Source: Cellulomonas hominis (GTDB lineage: Bacteria; Actinomycetota; Actinomycetes; Actinomycetales; Cellulomonadaceae). Taken from it: a stretch of DNA of 64,000 nucleotides. Below, in pieces: positions 17,111 through 30,381 of the stretch. Both the position numbers and the translations under genes were made by a program. Position 1 is the first letter of the stretch; every line of letters starts with the position of its first letter. The stretch is from assembly GCF_014201095.1 (NCBI RefSeq), contig NZ_JACHDN010000001.1, positions 1,736,001 to 1,800,000 on the forward strand. Reading direction: 5' to 3'. A model generated the notes under the pieces. It saw nothing but the letters and a program-made list of their open reading frames with translations, made no database searches and had not been told where the DNA came from.

Positions 17111-17119
17111 TGTGGATAA
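17111..17119 (-). promoter_or_regulatory. DnaA box, perfect consensus
   Basis: TGTGGATAA (reverse complement of TTATCCACA) in the 165-bp gap between the converging crgA and rhomboid genes. A second related half-site, TTCCACAG, is 15 bp further on. As the site is not in an obvious promoter, DnaA titration is a reasonable guess. Confidence 0.55.
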
Positions 17120-17166
17120 CTACACGGGTGTAATTCCACAGCTGTGAGCAACGCTGGGGACGGGCG

Positions 17167-18021
17167 TCAGACCCGCGCGTAGCTCACCAGGACGGCCGCC
17201 ACGAGCAGCAGGCCGACGCCGACGCTGGCGCCGACGGAGACCGCGAACCGCCGGTCCCGCGGGGCGTAGGCGTACGCCGTCCCGAGCAGGGCGCCCACGA
17301 CCAGGCCGCCGAGGTGCGCCTGCCAGGCCACCCCGGGCAGCACGAACCCGAGCACCGCGTTGATGACGAGCACGCCGACGATGCCGCCGGCGCTGCGCCC
17401 GGTGCGTCGCAGCACCACCAGCACCGCGCCGAACAGGCCGAACACGGCCCCCGACGCCCCGACGAGCCCCGTGAACCACGCCGCGGAGTACGGCGACGCC
17501 AGCACCAGGAACATCACGGAACCGCCGACGGCGCTCAGCAGGTAGAGCGTGAGGAACCGCCAGCGCCCGAGCATCGCCTCGAGGAACGGCCCGACCGACC
17601 ACAGCGCGACCATGTTGAACGCGATGTGCAGGATCTGGCCGGGGGAGTGCAGGAACGCGGAGGTGAGGAACCGCCACGGCTCCGCCTCGCCGACGACGGG
17701 CGCGAACGCGAGGTCCTGCGTCCACGTCGGCGTGGTGAGCTGCAGGACGTAGGACACGACGCACAGCCCGATGAGGGTGAGCGTCACGACGGGCCGGCCG
17801 GTGGTGATGCGGCCGCCGAACGCCGTGCGCGCGGGACGCGTGGCCTTCGCCGCGTCACGCACGCAGTCGACGCACTGGATGCCCACCGCAGCCGGGCGCT
17901 GGCACTCCGGGCACGTCGGCCGCCCGCACCGCTGGCACCGCACGTACGCGATGCGGTCGGGGTGCCGCGGGCAGACCGGCGGCGGGGCGGGAGCGGCAGG
18001 GCCCGGCTGCGGGTGGGTCAT
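17167..18021 (-). CDS. Rhomboid-family intramembrane serine protease
   Basis: A 284-residue protein with an N-terminal cysteine-rich zinc-finger region (about 16-55: CPRHPDRIAYVRCQRCGRP, then CPEC and CVDC) followed by six membrane segments. The catalytic Ser is in GLVGASGAVFG and the catalytic His in WQAHLGGLVVG, and the HIAFNMVALW block typical of the family is present. It cleaves within transmembrane helices of unknown substrates. In actinobacterial origin regions it regularly follows the cyclophilin gene, which here lies 7 bp upstream in the same direction. Confidence 0.92.
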   Translation of the reverse strand: MTHPQPGPAAPAPPPVCPRHPDRIAYVRCQRCGRPTCPECQRPAAVGIQCVDCVRDAAKATRPARTAFGGRITTGRPVVTLTLIGLCVVSYVLQLTTPTWTQDLAFAPVVGEAEPWRFLTSAFLHSPGQILHIAFNMVALWSVGPFLEAMLGRWRFLTLYLLSAVGGSVMFLVLASPYSAAWFTGLVGASGAVFGLFGAVLVVLRRTGRSAGGIVGVLVINAVLGFVLPGVAWQAHLGGLVVGALLGTAYAYAPRDRRFAVSVGASVGVGLLLVAAVLVSYARV

Positions 18022-18028
18022 CGAGGGG

Positions 18029-18568
18029 TCAGGACTCGAACGTCACCGACTCGATGACCACGTCCTCCACCGGCCGGTCGCCCGGGCGGGTGCGGGTGGT
18101 GGCGATCGCGTCGACCACGGCACGGCTCTCGTCGTCGGCGACCTTGCCGAAGATCGTGTGCTTGCCGTTGAGGTGCGGCGTCGCGGTCACGGTGATGAAG
18201 AACTGCGACCCGTTGGTGCCACCGACCTGGCCGGTGATGGGGTCACGGCGCAGGCCGGCGTTCGCCATCGCGAGCAGGTACGGCTCGGAGAACCGCAGCT
18301 CGGGGTGGATCTCGTCGTCGAAGGTGTACCCCGGGCCGCCGCGGCCGGAGCCCAGGGGGTCGCCGCCCTGGATCATGAAGCCGTCGATGACGCGGTGGAA
18401 CACCACGCCGTCGTAGAGCGGGGACGTGCGCTTCTCGCCCGTCGCCGGGTCGGTCCACTCCTTCTCGCCGGTCGCGAGGCCGCGGAAGTTCTCCACGGTC
18501 TTCGGGGCGTGGTTCGGGTAGAGCTCCAGGCGGATGTCGCCACGGTTCGTGTGCAGGGTCGCGTGCAT
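18029..18568 (-). CDS. Peptidyl-prolyl cis-trans isomerase, cyclophilin type
   Basis: A 179-residue cytoplasmic cyclophilin, without signal peptide. It shows VVFHRVIDGFMIQGGDP, GGTNGSQFFITV and HLNGKHTIFGKV, which carry the active-site Arg, Phe and His. The start ATG at 18568 has AGGA about 8 bp upstream. An upstream in-frame ATG at 18577 is less well placed. It corresponds to PpiA of the mycobacterial origin region. It probably forms one transcript with the rhomboid gene. Confidence 0.93.
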   Translation of the reverse strand: MHATLHTNRGDIRLELYPNHAPKTVENFRGLATGEKEWTDPATGEKRTSPLYDGVVFHRVIDGFMIQGGDPLGSGRGGPGYTFDDEIHPELRFSEPYLLAMANAGLRRDPITGQVGGTNGSQFFITVTATPHLNGKHTIFGKVADDESRAVVDAIATTRTRPGDRPVEDVVIESVTFES

Positions 18569-18716
18569 GCCCGTCATCCTGTCACGGACCGCTGTGCGCC
18601 GACCCGGTGAGGATCGGGTGTTCACGCGGGACGAACACGCGCCTGCCACCTGCGCGGAAGCCGCGACGGTGGCAGAGTGGGACGTCATCGGACCAGCTGA
18701 GCGGGAGTGTGTGGAC

Positions 18717-19622
18717 ATGGCCTTCCTGACCCGACGGAGCAAGCTCGAGACCGTCACCGACCACCTGACCTCCGAGCGCGTGAAGGAGCAGGCCGCCGCC
18801 GTGCTCGCGGACGCGGGGACCAGGGCCGCCGACGGCGCCGGCAAGCTGGCCGCGACCGCCAAGGTGCAGGCCGCGGACGCCGCCGTCGCCGCGAAGGGGG
18901 CCGCCGAGCACGCGCTGGAGTGGACCCAGCCGCGCGTCGAGGCGGCCGTCGAGTGGCTGATCCCGCGCATCGACCACCTCTACAAGGAGAGCGTGAAGGC
19001 CGCGGCCCCGCGCGTCGAGAAGGCCGCGGAGAAGGCCGGCCCGGTCATCGACACCGCGCACGACAAGCTCGTCGAGGACCTGCTGCCCAAGCTCGTGCAG
19101 GCGGTCAACGACGCCGCCGAGCGCGCGGGTGCCGTGGTCGAGCAGGTCGCGGACCAGGAGGCGGGCAAGAAGAAGGCCCGTGCCGCCGCCGCAGCGGCAG
19201 CCGCAGCCGCCGCCGCCAAGCAGGCCGAGAAGAAGCAGCACAAGGGCGCCAAGCGGTTCTTCCTGTTCGCGACGCTGGTCGGCGCGGGCGCCGCGGTCTT
19301 CGCCTGGACCCGGACCCGCACGACGACGGACCCGTGGGCCGAGCCGTGGGAGCCCGAGGCCCCTGCCGCCGACCAGTTCCGCGCCCGGGCGGGCGACGCC
19401 GCCGAGGCCGTGGGGGAGGCCGCCGGCGAGGCGGTGGCCCGCGGGCGGGAGGCGACCAAGAAGGCCGCGGAGAAGGTCGCCGAGGTGCGCGAGGACGTCG
19501 AGGAGCGCGTCGCCGACGCCACCGAGAAGGTCACCGAGGCGACGAAGAAGGCGACCCAGCGCCGGGCCGCCCCGAAGAAGCCGGACACCGACGCCGCCGA
19601 GGGCACGACCCCGGAGGTCTGA
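18717..19622 (+). CDS. Ala/Lys/Glu-rich coiled-coil protein with one membrane segment
   Basis: A 301-residue protein made largely of amphipathic helix with apolipoprotein- or LEA-like composition (AAEKVAEVREDVEERV). Around 150-170 there is an uninterrupted Ala run, then a basic QAEKKQHKG stretch, followed by a short hydrophobic segment (about 178-197, FFLFATLVGAGAAVFAW). The C-terminus is again a helical repeat of Ala/Lys/Glu, ending PEV. The start is set at ATG 18717, with GGGAG about 10 bp upstream. No enzymatic motif is visible. The membrane-flanking coils suggest a structural or stress protein. Confidence 0.8.
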   Translation: MAFLTRRSKLETVTDHLTSERVKEQAAAVLADAGTRAADGAGKLAATAKVQAADAAVAAKGAAEHALEWTQPRVEAAVEWLIPRIDHLYKESVKAAAPRVEKAAEKAGPVIDTAHDKLVEDLLPKLVQAVNDAAERAGAVVEQVADQEAGKKKARAAAAAAAAAAAAKQAEKKQHKGAKRFFLFATLVGAGAAVFAWTRTRTTTDPWAEPWEPEAPAADQFRARAGDAAEAVGEAAGEAVARGREATKKAAEKVAEVREDVEERVADATEKVTEATKKATQRRAAPKKPDTDAAEGTTPEV

Positions 19623-19642
19623 GACCGGCACGCACGCGAGCA

Positions 19643-19672
19643 GGGCCCGGTACCCCGAGGGGTACCGGGCCC
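19643..19672 (+). terminator. Strong hairpin terminator
   Basis: A perfect 14-bp stem (GGGCCCGGTACCCC at 19643-19656 with its complement at 19659-19672) and a 2-nt spacer. It is placed between two convergent genes, so it may stop transcription from both sides. Confidence 0.75.
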
Positions 19673-19698
19673 TTCGCCGTCCGGGCGGGCGGCGGCGC

Positions 19699-20151
19699 TC
19701 AGGCGACCGGCAGCAGCCCCGCGTGCCGGCGTGCGATCGCCCCGTGCGCCCACGCCCGCGCTCCGCCCGCGACGGCCGCGCCGAGCGGGACGTACAGCAC
19801 GACCCCGCCGGGCCCGAACGCCAGCATGAGGGCCAGCGCGGCCACCGCCCCCGCCAGCGCGAACCACCAGCCCGCAGCGGCCGCCGTCGCGTCGTCCGGC
19901 AGCAGCCGGCCCACGACCACGCCGACGGGGTAGCCCACGACGAGCGTGACCACGGCGTGCACGAGCCACACGAAGCCGATCAGGCCGGCGGAGTCGAGGT
20001 CCATGAGGACGGCCACGGCCAGGGCCGCCACCAGCCCGAGCCCCCCGACCACCGCCTGGCACCGCACCTGGACGCTCCACGCGTCGCGGGCGGCCCGGCC
20101 CCACCGTCCGGTGCCGGGGGGCGGGGGATACGTCGCTCCGGGCGTGCTCAC
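19699..20151 (-). CDS. Four-span membrane protein, unknown function
   Basis: A 150-residue protein with a Pro/Gly-rich N-terminal tail and four hydrophobic segments (roughly 32-50, 58-80, 92-111, 115-135), ending in a polar Arg/His tail. It has the make-up of small DUF-type integral membrane proteins of actinobacteria, but I cannot name its family. GTG start. It converges on the coiled-coil gene and lies directly downstream of the tRNA-Ala gene, 34 bp past its 3' end. Confidence 0.7.
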   Translation of the reverse strand: MSTPGATYPPPPGTGRWGRAARDAWSVQVRCQAVVGGLGLVAALAVAVLMDLDSAGLIGFVWLVHAVVTLVVGYPVGVVVGRLLPDDATAAAAGWWFALAGAVAALALMLAFGPGGVVLYVPLGAAVAGGARAWAHGAIARRHAGLLPVA

Positions 20152-20185
20152 GCGGTCACGCTAGCGGGCCGGGGATGCTGCTGTG

Positions 20186-20258
20186 TGGAGCCAAGGGGAC
20201 TCGAACCCCTAACCCCCTGCTTGCAAAGCAGGTGCGCTACCAATTGCGCCATGGCCCC
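20186..20258 (-). tRNA. tRNA-Ala(TGC)
   Basis: 73 nt on the minus strand: acceptor GGGGCCA/UGGCUCC with discriminator A, anticodon stem CCUGC/GCAGG with loop UUUGCAA (anticodon UGC), and T arm AGGGG-UUCGAGU-CCCCU. CCA is not encoded. tRNA-Ile and tRNA-Ala next to gyrA is the arrangement found in mycobacteria. Confidence 0.95.
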
Positions 20259-20307
20259 GCGCACGACCGCAGAGCGCGGTGGTGCGGGTGGTGACGGGGG
20301 AGAAGCC

Positions 20308-20427
20308 CTACTCGACCGGGTCGGTGACCTCGGCCCACAGGTCTCGGTCGTCGCGCTCGGCGGTGTACCGCGTCCAGGCGACGTATCCCGCGACGGCGAC
20401 CGCCGCCAGGAGCAGGAGCTTCTTCAT
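20308..20427 (-). CDS. DLW-39 family protein
   Basis: A 39-residue protein, exactly the family length, with the naming motif DLW (residues 29-31). It has a basic hydrophobic N-terminus (MKKLLLLAAVAVAGYVAW) that could be a membrane anchor or signal, and an acidic C-terminus ending TDPVE. It lies between tRNA-Ala and tRNA-Ile, the position typical of this family near gyrA in actinobacteria. The ATG is preceded by GGGGG. Function unknown. Confidence 0.85.
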   Translation of the reverse strand: MKKLLLLAAVAVAGYVAWTRYTAERDDRDLWAEVTDPVE

Positions 20428-20449
20428 GGGGTCCCCCAGGGCTCGGGAG

Positions 20450-20523
20450 TGGGCCTAAGAGGACTTGAACCTCTGACCTCTTCCTTATCAGGGAAGCGCT
20501 CTAACCGTCTGAGCTATAGGCCC
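20450..20523 (-). tRNA. tRNA-Ile(GAT)
   Basis: 74 nt on the minus strand: acceptor GGGCCUA/UAGGCCC, anticodon stem CUUCC/GGAAG around loop CUGAUAA (anticodon GAU), T arm AGAGG-UUCAAGU-CCUCU, discriminator A. CCA is not encoded. It lies between DUF3566 and DLW-39. Confidence 0.95.
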
Positions 20524-20587
20524 GTTCGCACGCCGGGCGTGCCGGACGAGACTACCCCAGCAGGGGCCACCCGCCCAAACCGCCACC

Positions 20588-21276
20588 TCACTCGTCGGTC
20601 ATCGTCACGTGCACGCCCCCGACCAGGGCGGCCGTGATGTTGTACAGGAACGCGCCGATGGTCGACAGGGCGGTGATGAGGAAGACGTCGAGGACGGCGA
20701 CCAGCGTGGCGACCGAGATGACCCGGTCGAACTGGACGTAGTCCATGAGGTCGAAGTTTGAATCCGCGAGGATCTCGGTGATGAGGCCGTCCAGGCGGGC
20801 GAACACCTCGAGCCCGTCCAGGGTCAGCCACACGACCGCGCTCGCGACGACGACCATGATGCCGATCGCGACGGAGATGAGGAACGACAGCTTCATCACG
20901 GACCACGGGTCGACCCTGGACACCGCCAGGCGCACCCGCCGCGGGCCGGTGCCGGTGAGACCACCGGTCCCCGTGGCGGCCGGCCGCGGCGCGGGGGTGT
21001 CGCCGGCGGGTCGCGGGGACGTCGCGGGCTTCGGCGCGGCCGACGAGCCGACCGGGGCACCCGACGGCGCGGGAGCGGCCTGCGCCGGGGCCGAGGCGCT
21101 GCCGGAGGACGCCGGGGCGCCCTTGCCGGCCGCGGGCGCGGACGTCGCCGCCGGCGTCGCGGCGGTGGCCGTGCCGGCGCCGCGCTTCGCCGAGTCGGTC
21201 GTGGTGCGCGCGCCGCCCGACGGCTTGTCGGTGGCGTCGCCGCCCTTGCGGGGCGGGATCGACGGAGGCGTGTCGC

Positions 21277-21280
<4 letters not shown>
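20588..21280 (-). CDS. DUF3566 membrane protein
   Basis: A 230-residue protein. A long disordered Ala/Pro/Gly/Thr-rich N-terminus (1-108) precedes the DUF3566 domain (about 110-230), which contains two membrane segments (about 130-152 and 188-212) and the conserved lead [19 protein letters not shown]. It is the usual neighbour of gyrA in actinobacteria, and Rv0007 of M. tuberculosis is the equivalent. GTG start overlapping the gyrA stop by four bases, so it is co-translated. Probable envelope or division function, not established. Confidence 0.9.
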
Positions 21281-23889
<2,609 letters not shown>

Positions 23890-23943
23890 AGGTCAGTGTC
23901 CTTCGGTGGGACGGCCCGGCGCGGCGCGCCGGGGTGGGGCGAG

Positions 23944-25998
23944 TCAGATGTCCAGGAACCGCACGTCGCGCGCGTTGCGCTGGATGAACGAGCGGCGGGA
24001 CTCGACGTCCTCGCCCATGAGCACGGAGAAGATCTCGTCCGCCGCGGCCGCCTCGTCGAGCGTGACCTGCAGCAGCGTGCGGTGCTCGGGGGCCATGGTG
24101 GTCTCCCAGAGCTCCGAGTAGTCCATCTCGCCCAGACCCTTGTAGCGCTGGATCCCGTTCTCCTTGGGGATCCGCTTGCCGTTCGCCTGGCCGTCGGCCA
24201 GCACGGCGTCGCGCTCCCGGTCCGAGTACACGTAGTCGTGCGGGGAGTTCGACCACTTGATGCGGAACAGCGGCGGCTGCGCCATGTACACGTGGCCCTT
24301 GAGGATCAGCTCGGGCATGTACCGGTAGAGCAGCGTGAGCAGCAGGGTCCGGATGTGCTGGCCGTCGACGTCGGCGTCGGCCATGAGCACGATCTTGTGG
24401 TACCGGAGCTTCGAGATGTCGAAGTCCTCGCCGATGCCGGTGCCGAACGCCGTGATGAGCGCCTGGACCTCGGCGTTGCCGAGCGCCCGGTCGAGCCGGG
24501 CCCGCTCGACGTTGAGGATCTTGCCGCGCAGCGGGAGGATCGCCTGGGTCTGCGGGTTGCGGCCGCGGACCGCGGAGCCGCCGGCGGAGTCGCCCTCGAC
24601 GATGAAGATCTCGCACTCGGCCGGGTTGTTGGACTGGCAGTCCTTGAGCTTGCCCGGCATGGAGTTCGACTCGAGCAACCCCTTGCGACGGGTGGCCTCG
24701 CGGGCCTTGCGGGCGGCGAGCCGCGCCTGGGAGGCCTGGATGGCCTTGCGGATGACGTCCCGGGCCTCGTTCGGGTGGGAGTCCAGCCAGTCGCCGAACT
24801 GCTCGTTGACCACGCGCTGCACGAAGGTCTTGGCCTCGGTGTTGCCGAGCTTGGTCTTGGTCTGGCCCTCGAACTGCGGCTCCCCGAGCTTGATCGACAC
24901 GACGGCCGTCAGGCCCTCGCGGATGTCGTCGCCGGTGAGGTTGTCGTCCTTGTCCTTGAGGATGCCCTTGTCGCGCGCGTAGCGGTTGACCAGCGAGGTC
25001 ATCGCCGCGCGGAAGCCCTCCTCGTGCGTGCCGCCCTCGGTGGTGGAGATGGTGTTCGCGTAGGTGTGCACCGACTCCGAGTAGGCGCTGGTCCACTGCA
25101 TCGCGACCTCGACCGAGATCTTGCGCTCGGTGTCCTCGGCCTCGAAGTCGATGACCTCGGGGTGCACCAGGTCGACCTTCTTGGCGGAGTTCAGGTGCTT
25201 CACGTAGTCGACCAGGCCGCCGTCGTACTTGTACGTGACCTTGCGGGCGGTCGACGGGGCCTCCGTGACGCCGTCGCTGCCGGCCACCTCGTCGTCGGTG
25301 TCGGTGTGCTGCGGGCGCTCGTCGGTCAGCGAGATCTGCAGGCCCTTGTTGAGGAAGGCCATCTGCTGGAACCGGGAGCGCAGGGTCTCGAAGTCGAACT
25401 CGACCGTCTCGAAGATGCTCGGGTCGGCCCAGAACGTCTGCGACGTGCCGGTGTCGGTGGTCGCCTCGCCCTTGCGGAGCTCGCTCGCCGGCTTGCCGCC
25501 GTCCGCGAAGTCCATCTCCCAGGCGAAGCCGTCGCGCTTCACGACGGTCTGCACCTTGGTGGACAGCGCGTTCACCACGGAGATGCCGACGCCGTGCAGG
25601 CCGCCGGACACCGCGTAGCCGCCGCCGCCGAACTTGCCGCCCGCGTGCAGGATGGTCATGACGACCTCGACGGTCGGCCGGCCCTCGGTGGGGTGGATCG
25701 CGACGGGGATGCCGCGGCCGTTGTCGACGACACGCACGCCGCCGTCGGCCAGCAGCGTGACCTCGATGTGGTCGCAGTAGCCGGCCAGGGCCTCGTCGAC
25801 GGAGTTGTCGACGACCTCGTACACCAGGTGGTGCAGGCCGCGCTCGCCGGTGGAGCCGATGTACATGCCGGGACGCTTGCGGACCGCCTCGAGACCCTCG
25901 AGGACCGTGATCGCGGACGCGTCGTAGGCGGGAGTCCCGTTCACCGCCCCTCCGGGTGTGGTGGGGTTCGGTCCGGTGGAGGGGCTCTGGTCAGCCAC
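23944..25998 (-). CDS. gyrB: DNA gyrase subunit B
   Basis: A 684-residue ATPase subunit. The GHKL fold motifs are [18 protein letters not shown] and [15 protein letters not shown]. The TOPRIM domain has [20 protein letters not shown] and the [11 protein letters not shown] metal site, and the C-terminus ends with [14 protein letters not shown] start. The 199-bp gap to dciA must contain its own promoter or leader. It acts with the downstream gyrA gene to introduce negative supercoils. Confidence 0.97.
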   Translation of the reverse strand: MADQSPSTGPNPTTPGGAVNGTPAYDASAITVLEGLEAVRKRPGMYIGSTGERGLHHLVYEVVDNSVDEALAGYCDHIEVTLLADGGVRVVDNGRGIPVAIHPTEGRPTVEVVMTILHAGGKFGGGGYAVSGGLHGVGISVVNALSTKVQTVVKRDGFAWEMDFADGGKPASELRKGEATTDTGTSQTFWADPSIFETVEFDFETLRSRFQQMAFLNKGLQISLTDERPQHTDTDDEVAGSDGVTEAPSTARKVTYKYDGGLVDYVKHLNSAKKVDLVHPEVIDFEAEDTERKISVEVAMQWTSAYSESVHTYANTISTTEGGTHEEGFRAAMTSLVNRYARDKGILKDKDDNLTGDDIREGLTAVVSIKLGEPQFEGQTKTKLGNTEAKTFVQRVVNEQFGDWLDSHPNEARDVIRKAIQASQARLAARKAREATRRKGLLESNSMPGKLKDCQSNNPAECEIFIVEGDSAGGSAVRGRNPQTQAILPLRGKILNVERARLDRALGNAEVQALITAFGTGIGEDFDISKLRYHKIVLMADADVDGQHIRTLLLTLLYRYMPELILKGHVYMAQPPLFRIKWSNSPHDYVYSDRERDAVLADGQANGKRIPKENGIQRYKGLGEMDYSELWETTMAPEHRTLLQVTLDEAAAADEIFSVLMGEDVESRRSFIQRNARDVRFLDI

Positions 25999-26197
25999 GG
26001 GCGGTGGTGCTCCTCAGTTCTCGTACGCGGCGGAGGCGCCCGTCTACCCGGTGGGAGAGCGGATCACTCCACGACGACGGAGATCGTGCGTCCTGGACCG
26101 GCGCAGACGCGCCAGACATGTCAATTCCCAGTGTACCCTGCCCCGCGCCGGAACCCCCGGTGAACCGCCTGCCCTGTGGACGCGTTCCCGCGCGTCG

Positions 26198-26794
26198 TCA
26201 GCCCCACGTGTCGCGGGCGCCGCGGCCGCGCACCGAGCGCTTGCCCCGGCCGAAGCCCGGGCCGGCCGGACCGAGCACCCGGACGTCCTTCACGACACCC
26301 TCGCCGACGTCCTCCGCCATCCGCCGCACGAGCTGCGGGGCCAGCATCTTCAGCTGCTGCGCCCACGCCGTCGAGTCGGTCCGGACCACGAGGACCCCCT
26401 CGGCGAACGTCTCCGGCGTGCAGTGGTCGGCGATCTGGTCGCCCACGACGTCCCGCCACCGGCCGACGACCCCGCCGACGGACACCTCCTGCACCCAGCC
26501 GCGGTCCCGGAACAGGGAGGCCATCGTGGCGGACACGGTCTGCGGGTCCCGGGGGTGCACGCCCGGGCCGCCGCGCTCGGCGGGGGACAGGGGCGAGCGC
26601 CCGCGGGCCTGCTGGCCGGGCCGGTAGCCCTTCGACCGGGCGACGGACCGGAACCGGGCGAGCGACATCTTCGCCATCTGCGCGGCCGGCGTGATCTCCA
26701 GCTGCTCCGCGACCGGGACGGCGGGGTCGACCTCCGGCGCCGCCCCGTCCTCGGGGCCGGCCGGCGGCGTGGGGGTGGGGTCGTCAGCCGGCAC
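26198..26794 (-). CDS. dciA: DciA (DUF721), replicative helicase loader
   Basis: A 198-residue protein with an acidic Pro-rich N-terminus and a central basic segment ([12 protein letters not shown]). The C-terminal DUF721 domain (about 95-170) reads [32 protein letters not shown] and [14 protein letters not shown]. In bacteria without DnaC/DnaI, DciA helps load the DnaB helicase. The GTG at 26794 is chosen because GGAGGT lies 5 bp upstream. It overlaps the end of recF by 11 bp. The recF-dciA-gyrB order matches mycobacteria (Rv0003-Rv0004-Rv0005). Confidence 0.9.
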   Translation of the reverse strand: MPADDPTPTPPAGPEDGAAPEVDPAVPVAEQLEITPAAQMAKMSLARFRSVARSKGYRPGQQARGRSPLSPAERGGPGVHPRDPQTVSATMASLFRDRGWVQEVSVGGVVGRWRDVVGDQIADHCTPETFAEGVLVVRTDSTAWAQQLKMLAPQLVRRMAEDVGEGVVKDVRVLGPAGPGFGRGKRSVRGRGARDTWG

Positions 26795-28028
26795 GGGCGA
26801 CCTCCGACGCCAGCACGTCGTACCGGGCACCGGCCAGCCGCGCGGGCACGTCGCCCGGCACCGCCGCCGTCACGAACACCTGGCGCGCGCCCGCGACCAT
26901 CTCGGCCAGCCGCTCGCGGCGCCGGGCGTCGAGCTCGGCGAACACGTCGTCGAGCATGAGCACCGGCTCGCCGTCGGGCCCGGAGTCGGCGACCCACAGG
27001 CCGGCCACCTCGCCGTCCGTCCCGGGGCGCGGCCCGTGGGTGAGGAGGTCGTAGGACGCGAGCCGCAGCGCCAGGGCGAACGACCACGACTCCCCGTGGC
27101 TCGCGTAGCCCTTCGCGGGCAGGTCGCCGAGCGTCAGCGTGAGGTCGTCGCGGTGCGGGCCCACCAGGCACACGCCCCGCTCGAGCTCCTTGGGGCGCAC
27201 CCGGGCCAGGGCGGCGAGCATCTGCTCCTCGACCGCCTGCGGGGTCGCGCCCTCGTGCGGTCCCGGTCCGGTCCCGGGTCCCGGACCGCCGCCGTCGTCG
27301 GCCAGCGCGGCCGCGAGCGAGGACCGGTACCCGACCCGCGCGGCACCCTGGCCCTCGGAGACCCGCTCGTACGCGTCGCCGACGTAGGGGTCGAGCGCGG
27401 CGATCACCGCCTGCCGGGCCACGACCACCTGCGCCCCGAGCTCCGCGAGCTTGGCGTCCCACACGTCGAGCGTGCTGAGGTCGAGGTTCGACCGGGACCC
27501 GCGGAACCCCGCCGCCGACTTCAGGAGCGCGGTCCGCTGCCGCACGACGCGGTCGTACTCCGAGAACACCCCCGCGAGCCGGGGCGTCACCTGCACCGCG
27601 AGCTCGTCGAGGAACCGGCGCCGGCCGTCCGGGTCGCCCTTGACCAGCGCGAGGTCCTCCGGCGCGAACAGCACGGAGCGCAGCGCGCCGACCACGTCGC
27701 GGGCCCGGGACGGCGCGCCGTTGAGCTTCACGCGGTTCGACCGGCCCGACCCGAGCTGGATGTCGATGACGAGCGCCCGCTCGGAGCCGTCGTCCTGCGC
27801 CCGCACGATCCGGGAGCGGACCACGGCCGCCGGCGCGCCCGCACGCACGAGCGGGGCGTCGGTCGGCACGCGGTGGCTCGAGAACGTCGAGACGTAGCCG
27901 ATCGCCTCGACGAGGTTCGTCTTGCCCTGCCCGTTCGGCCCGACGAGCGCGGTGATCCCCGGCTCGAAGGTCAGGTCGACCTGGTGGTACGACCGGAAGT
28001 CCGTCAGGGACAGGTGCGAGACGTACAT
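26784..28028 (-). CDS. recF: RecF, recombination mediator
   Basis: A 414-residue SMC-like ATPase that loads RecA at gaps during repair. Walker A is GPNGQGKT (about 31-38), the signature block [16 protein letters not shown] lies late in the protein, and Walker B/D-loop reads [12 protein letters not shown]. The N-terminus begins [15 protein letters not shown], as is standard. An insertion of Gly/Pro (about 245-262, [15 protein letters not shown]) is lineage-specific linker. It starts 10 bp after gnd ends. Confidence 0.96.
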   Translation of the reverse strand: MYVSHLSLTDFRSYHQVDLTFEPGITALVGPNGQGKTNLVEAIGYVSTFSSHRVPTDAPLVRAGAPAAVVRSRIVRAQDDGSERALVIDIQLGSGRSNRVKLNGAPSRARDVVGALRSVLFAPEDLALVKGDPDGRRRFLDELAVQVTPRLAGVFSEYDRVVRQRTALLKSAAGFRGSRSNLDLSTLDVWDAKLAELGAQVVVARQAVIAALDPYVGDAYERVSEGQGAARVGYRSSLAAALADDGGGPGPGTGPGPHEGATPQAVEEQMLAALARVRPKELERGVCLVGPHRDDLTLTLGDLPAKGYASHGESWSFALALRLASYDLLTHGPRPGTDGEVAGLWVADSGPDGEPVLMLDDVFAELDARRRERLAEMVAGARQVFVTAAVPGDVPARLAGARYDVLASEVARAG

Positions 28029-28038
28029 CGACGGGGCG

Positions 28039-28971
<933 letters not shown>

Positions 28972-29114
28972 CGCTCCACCTCTCCTCGCCCGACCGCCGT
29001 CGGGCGCGTACGGCCCGGCGGCGACTTCTTCGCCCGTCATTCTCCTGCCGTGCCCGGAGGCTGACGACCGATGCGCGCGTCTCGCCGGTCACACCGGCGG
29101 GACGCAGGAACCCG

Positions 29115-30245
29115 TCAGGAGGCGAAGCGGATGGGGACCAGGAGGTAGCGGTACTCCTTGAGGTCCTCGCCCTCGAGCGACTCCTGGCCGGTGAACTCCA
29201 CCGGCTTGTTCGGGTGCGTGAACGACAGCCGGACGAACGACGTGGTCAGCGCGCCGAGGCCGTCCAGCAGGAACTGCGGGTTGAACGCGACGGCGATGTC
29301 GTCGCCGACGAGCGTGGCCTCGAGGGCCTCGGACGCCTGCGCGTCGTCGCCCTGCCCGGCGTCCAGGACCACCTGGCCGTCGGAGAAGGTCAGGCGGATC
29401 GGGGTGTTCCGCTCCGCGACCAGGGCCACGCGCTTGGCGGCGTCCGCCAGGAGCTGCGTGTTCACCACGGCGTGGATCGGCGACTCGTCCGGGAACAGCC
29501 GGCGCACGGCGGGGTAGTCGCCGTCGACCAGCAGCGACGTGGTGTGGCGGCCGCCGGCCTCGAATCCGATGAGGTCGACGCCCTGGCCCGTGGCGAGGCC
29601 GACGTTGACCGAGCCGGAGGCCCCGAGGGACTTCGCGGCATCCGAGAGGGTCCGGGCGCGCACGAGCGCGATCTGGGAGACGTCCGGGAACGCCGGCTTC
29701 CACGTGAGCTCGCGGAGCGCGAGGCGGTAGCGGTCGGTCGCGAGCAGCGTGACCTTCTCGCCCTCGATCTCGACGCGGACGCCGGTGAGCAGCGGGAGGG
29801 TGTCGTCCCGGCTGGCGGCGACGGTGACCTGGGCGACGGCCTTCGTGAGCTCGTCGCCGTCGACCGTGCCGGTCAGGGCGGGCATCGCAGGGAGCTGCGG
29901 GTACTCCTCGACCGGCATGGTCAGGAGCGTGAACCGGCTCGCGCCGCAGGTGACGGTGACCTTGGTGCCCTCGAGGTGCACGTCGACCGGCTTGGCCGGC
30001 AGCGCGCGGGAGATCTCGGCGAGCAGGCGGCCGGAGACGAGGACCGTCCCGGGCTCGCTGACGTCGGCCGCGATCTCGGACCGGGCGGAGACCTCGTAGT
30101 CGAAGCTCGCGAGGCGCAGCACGCCGTCGGTGCCGGCCTCGATGCGGACGCCGGCCAGCACGGGGACCGGGGGACGGGTGGGCAGGCTGCGGGCGATCCA
30201 CGTGACGGCTTCTGCGAGGACGTCGCGTTCGACGCGGAACTTCAT
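29115..30245 (-). CDS. dnaN: DNA polymerase III beta sliding clamp
   Basis: A 376-residue clamp of three repeated domains. It opens MKFRVERDVLAEAV and ends in the standard YRYLLVPIRFAS, which is close to the conserved C-terminal M/L-P-hydrophobic motif. It encircles DNA and tethers polymerase. It is the first gene on the dnaN side of oriC, transcribed away from it. The 143-bp gap to gnd holds no other gene. Confidence 0.97.
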   Translation of the reverse strand: MKFRVERDVLAEAVTWIARSLPTRPPVPVLAGVRIEAGTDGVLRLASFDYEVSARSEIAADVSEPGTVLVSGRLLAEISRALPAKPVDVHLEGTKVTVTCGASRFTLLTMPVEEYPQLPAMPALTGTVDGDELTKAVAQVTVAASRDDTLPLLTGVRVEIEGEKVTLLATDRYRLALRELTWKPAFPDVSQIALVRARTLSDAAKSLGASGSVNVGLATGQGVDLIGFEAGGRHTTSLLVDGDYPAVRRLFPDESPIHAVVNTQLLADAAKRVALVAERNTPIRLTFSDGQVVLDAGQGDDAQASEALEATLVGDDIAVAFNPQFLLDGLGALTTSFVRLSFTHPNKPVEFTGQESLEGEDLKEYRYLLVPIRFAS

Positions 30246-30381
30246 GCCCCACCCTCTCGGTCGGGGGATCGCGGGATCCCTGCTGGTGCTGCTGGTGCTG
30301 GTCGACCCCGTGCATGGACGCGGGCAGGGTTCCCCCGAACACTACGCGAGTGACCAGGCCTCCGGTACCGAACTGCGGGCC

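Noticed and set aside
26119..26135. TTGACA (minus strand, 26119-26124) and TACACT (26130-26135) as a gyrB promoter
   Set aside because: The two hexamers are only 5 bp apart and in the wrong order, so they cannot form one promoter. No better pair was found in the gap.
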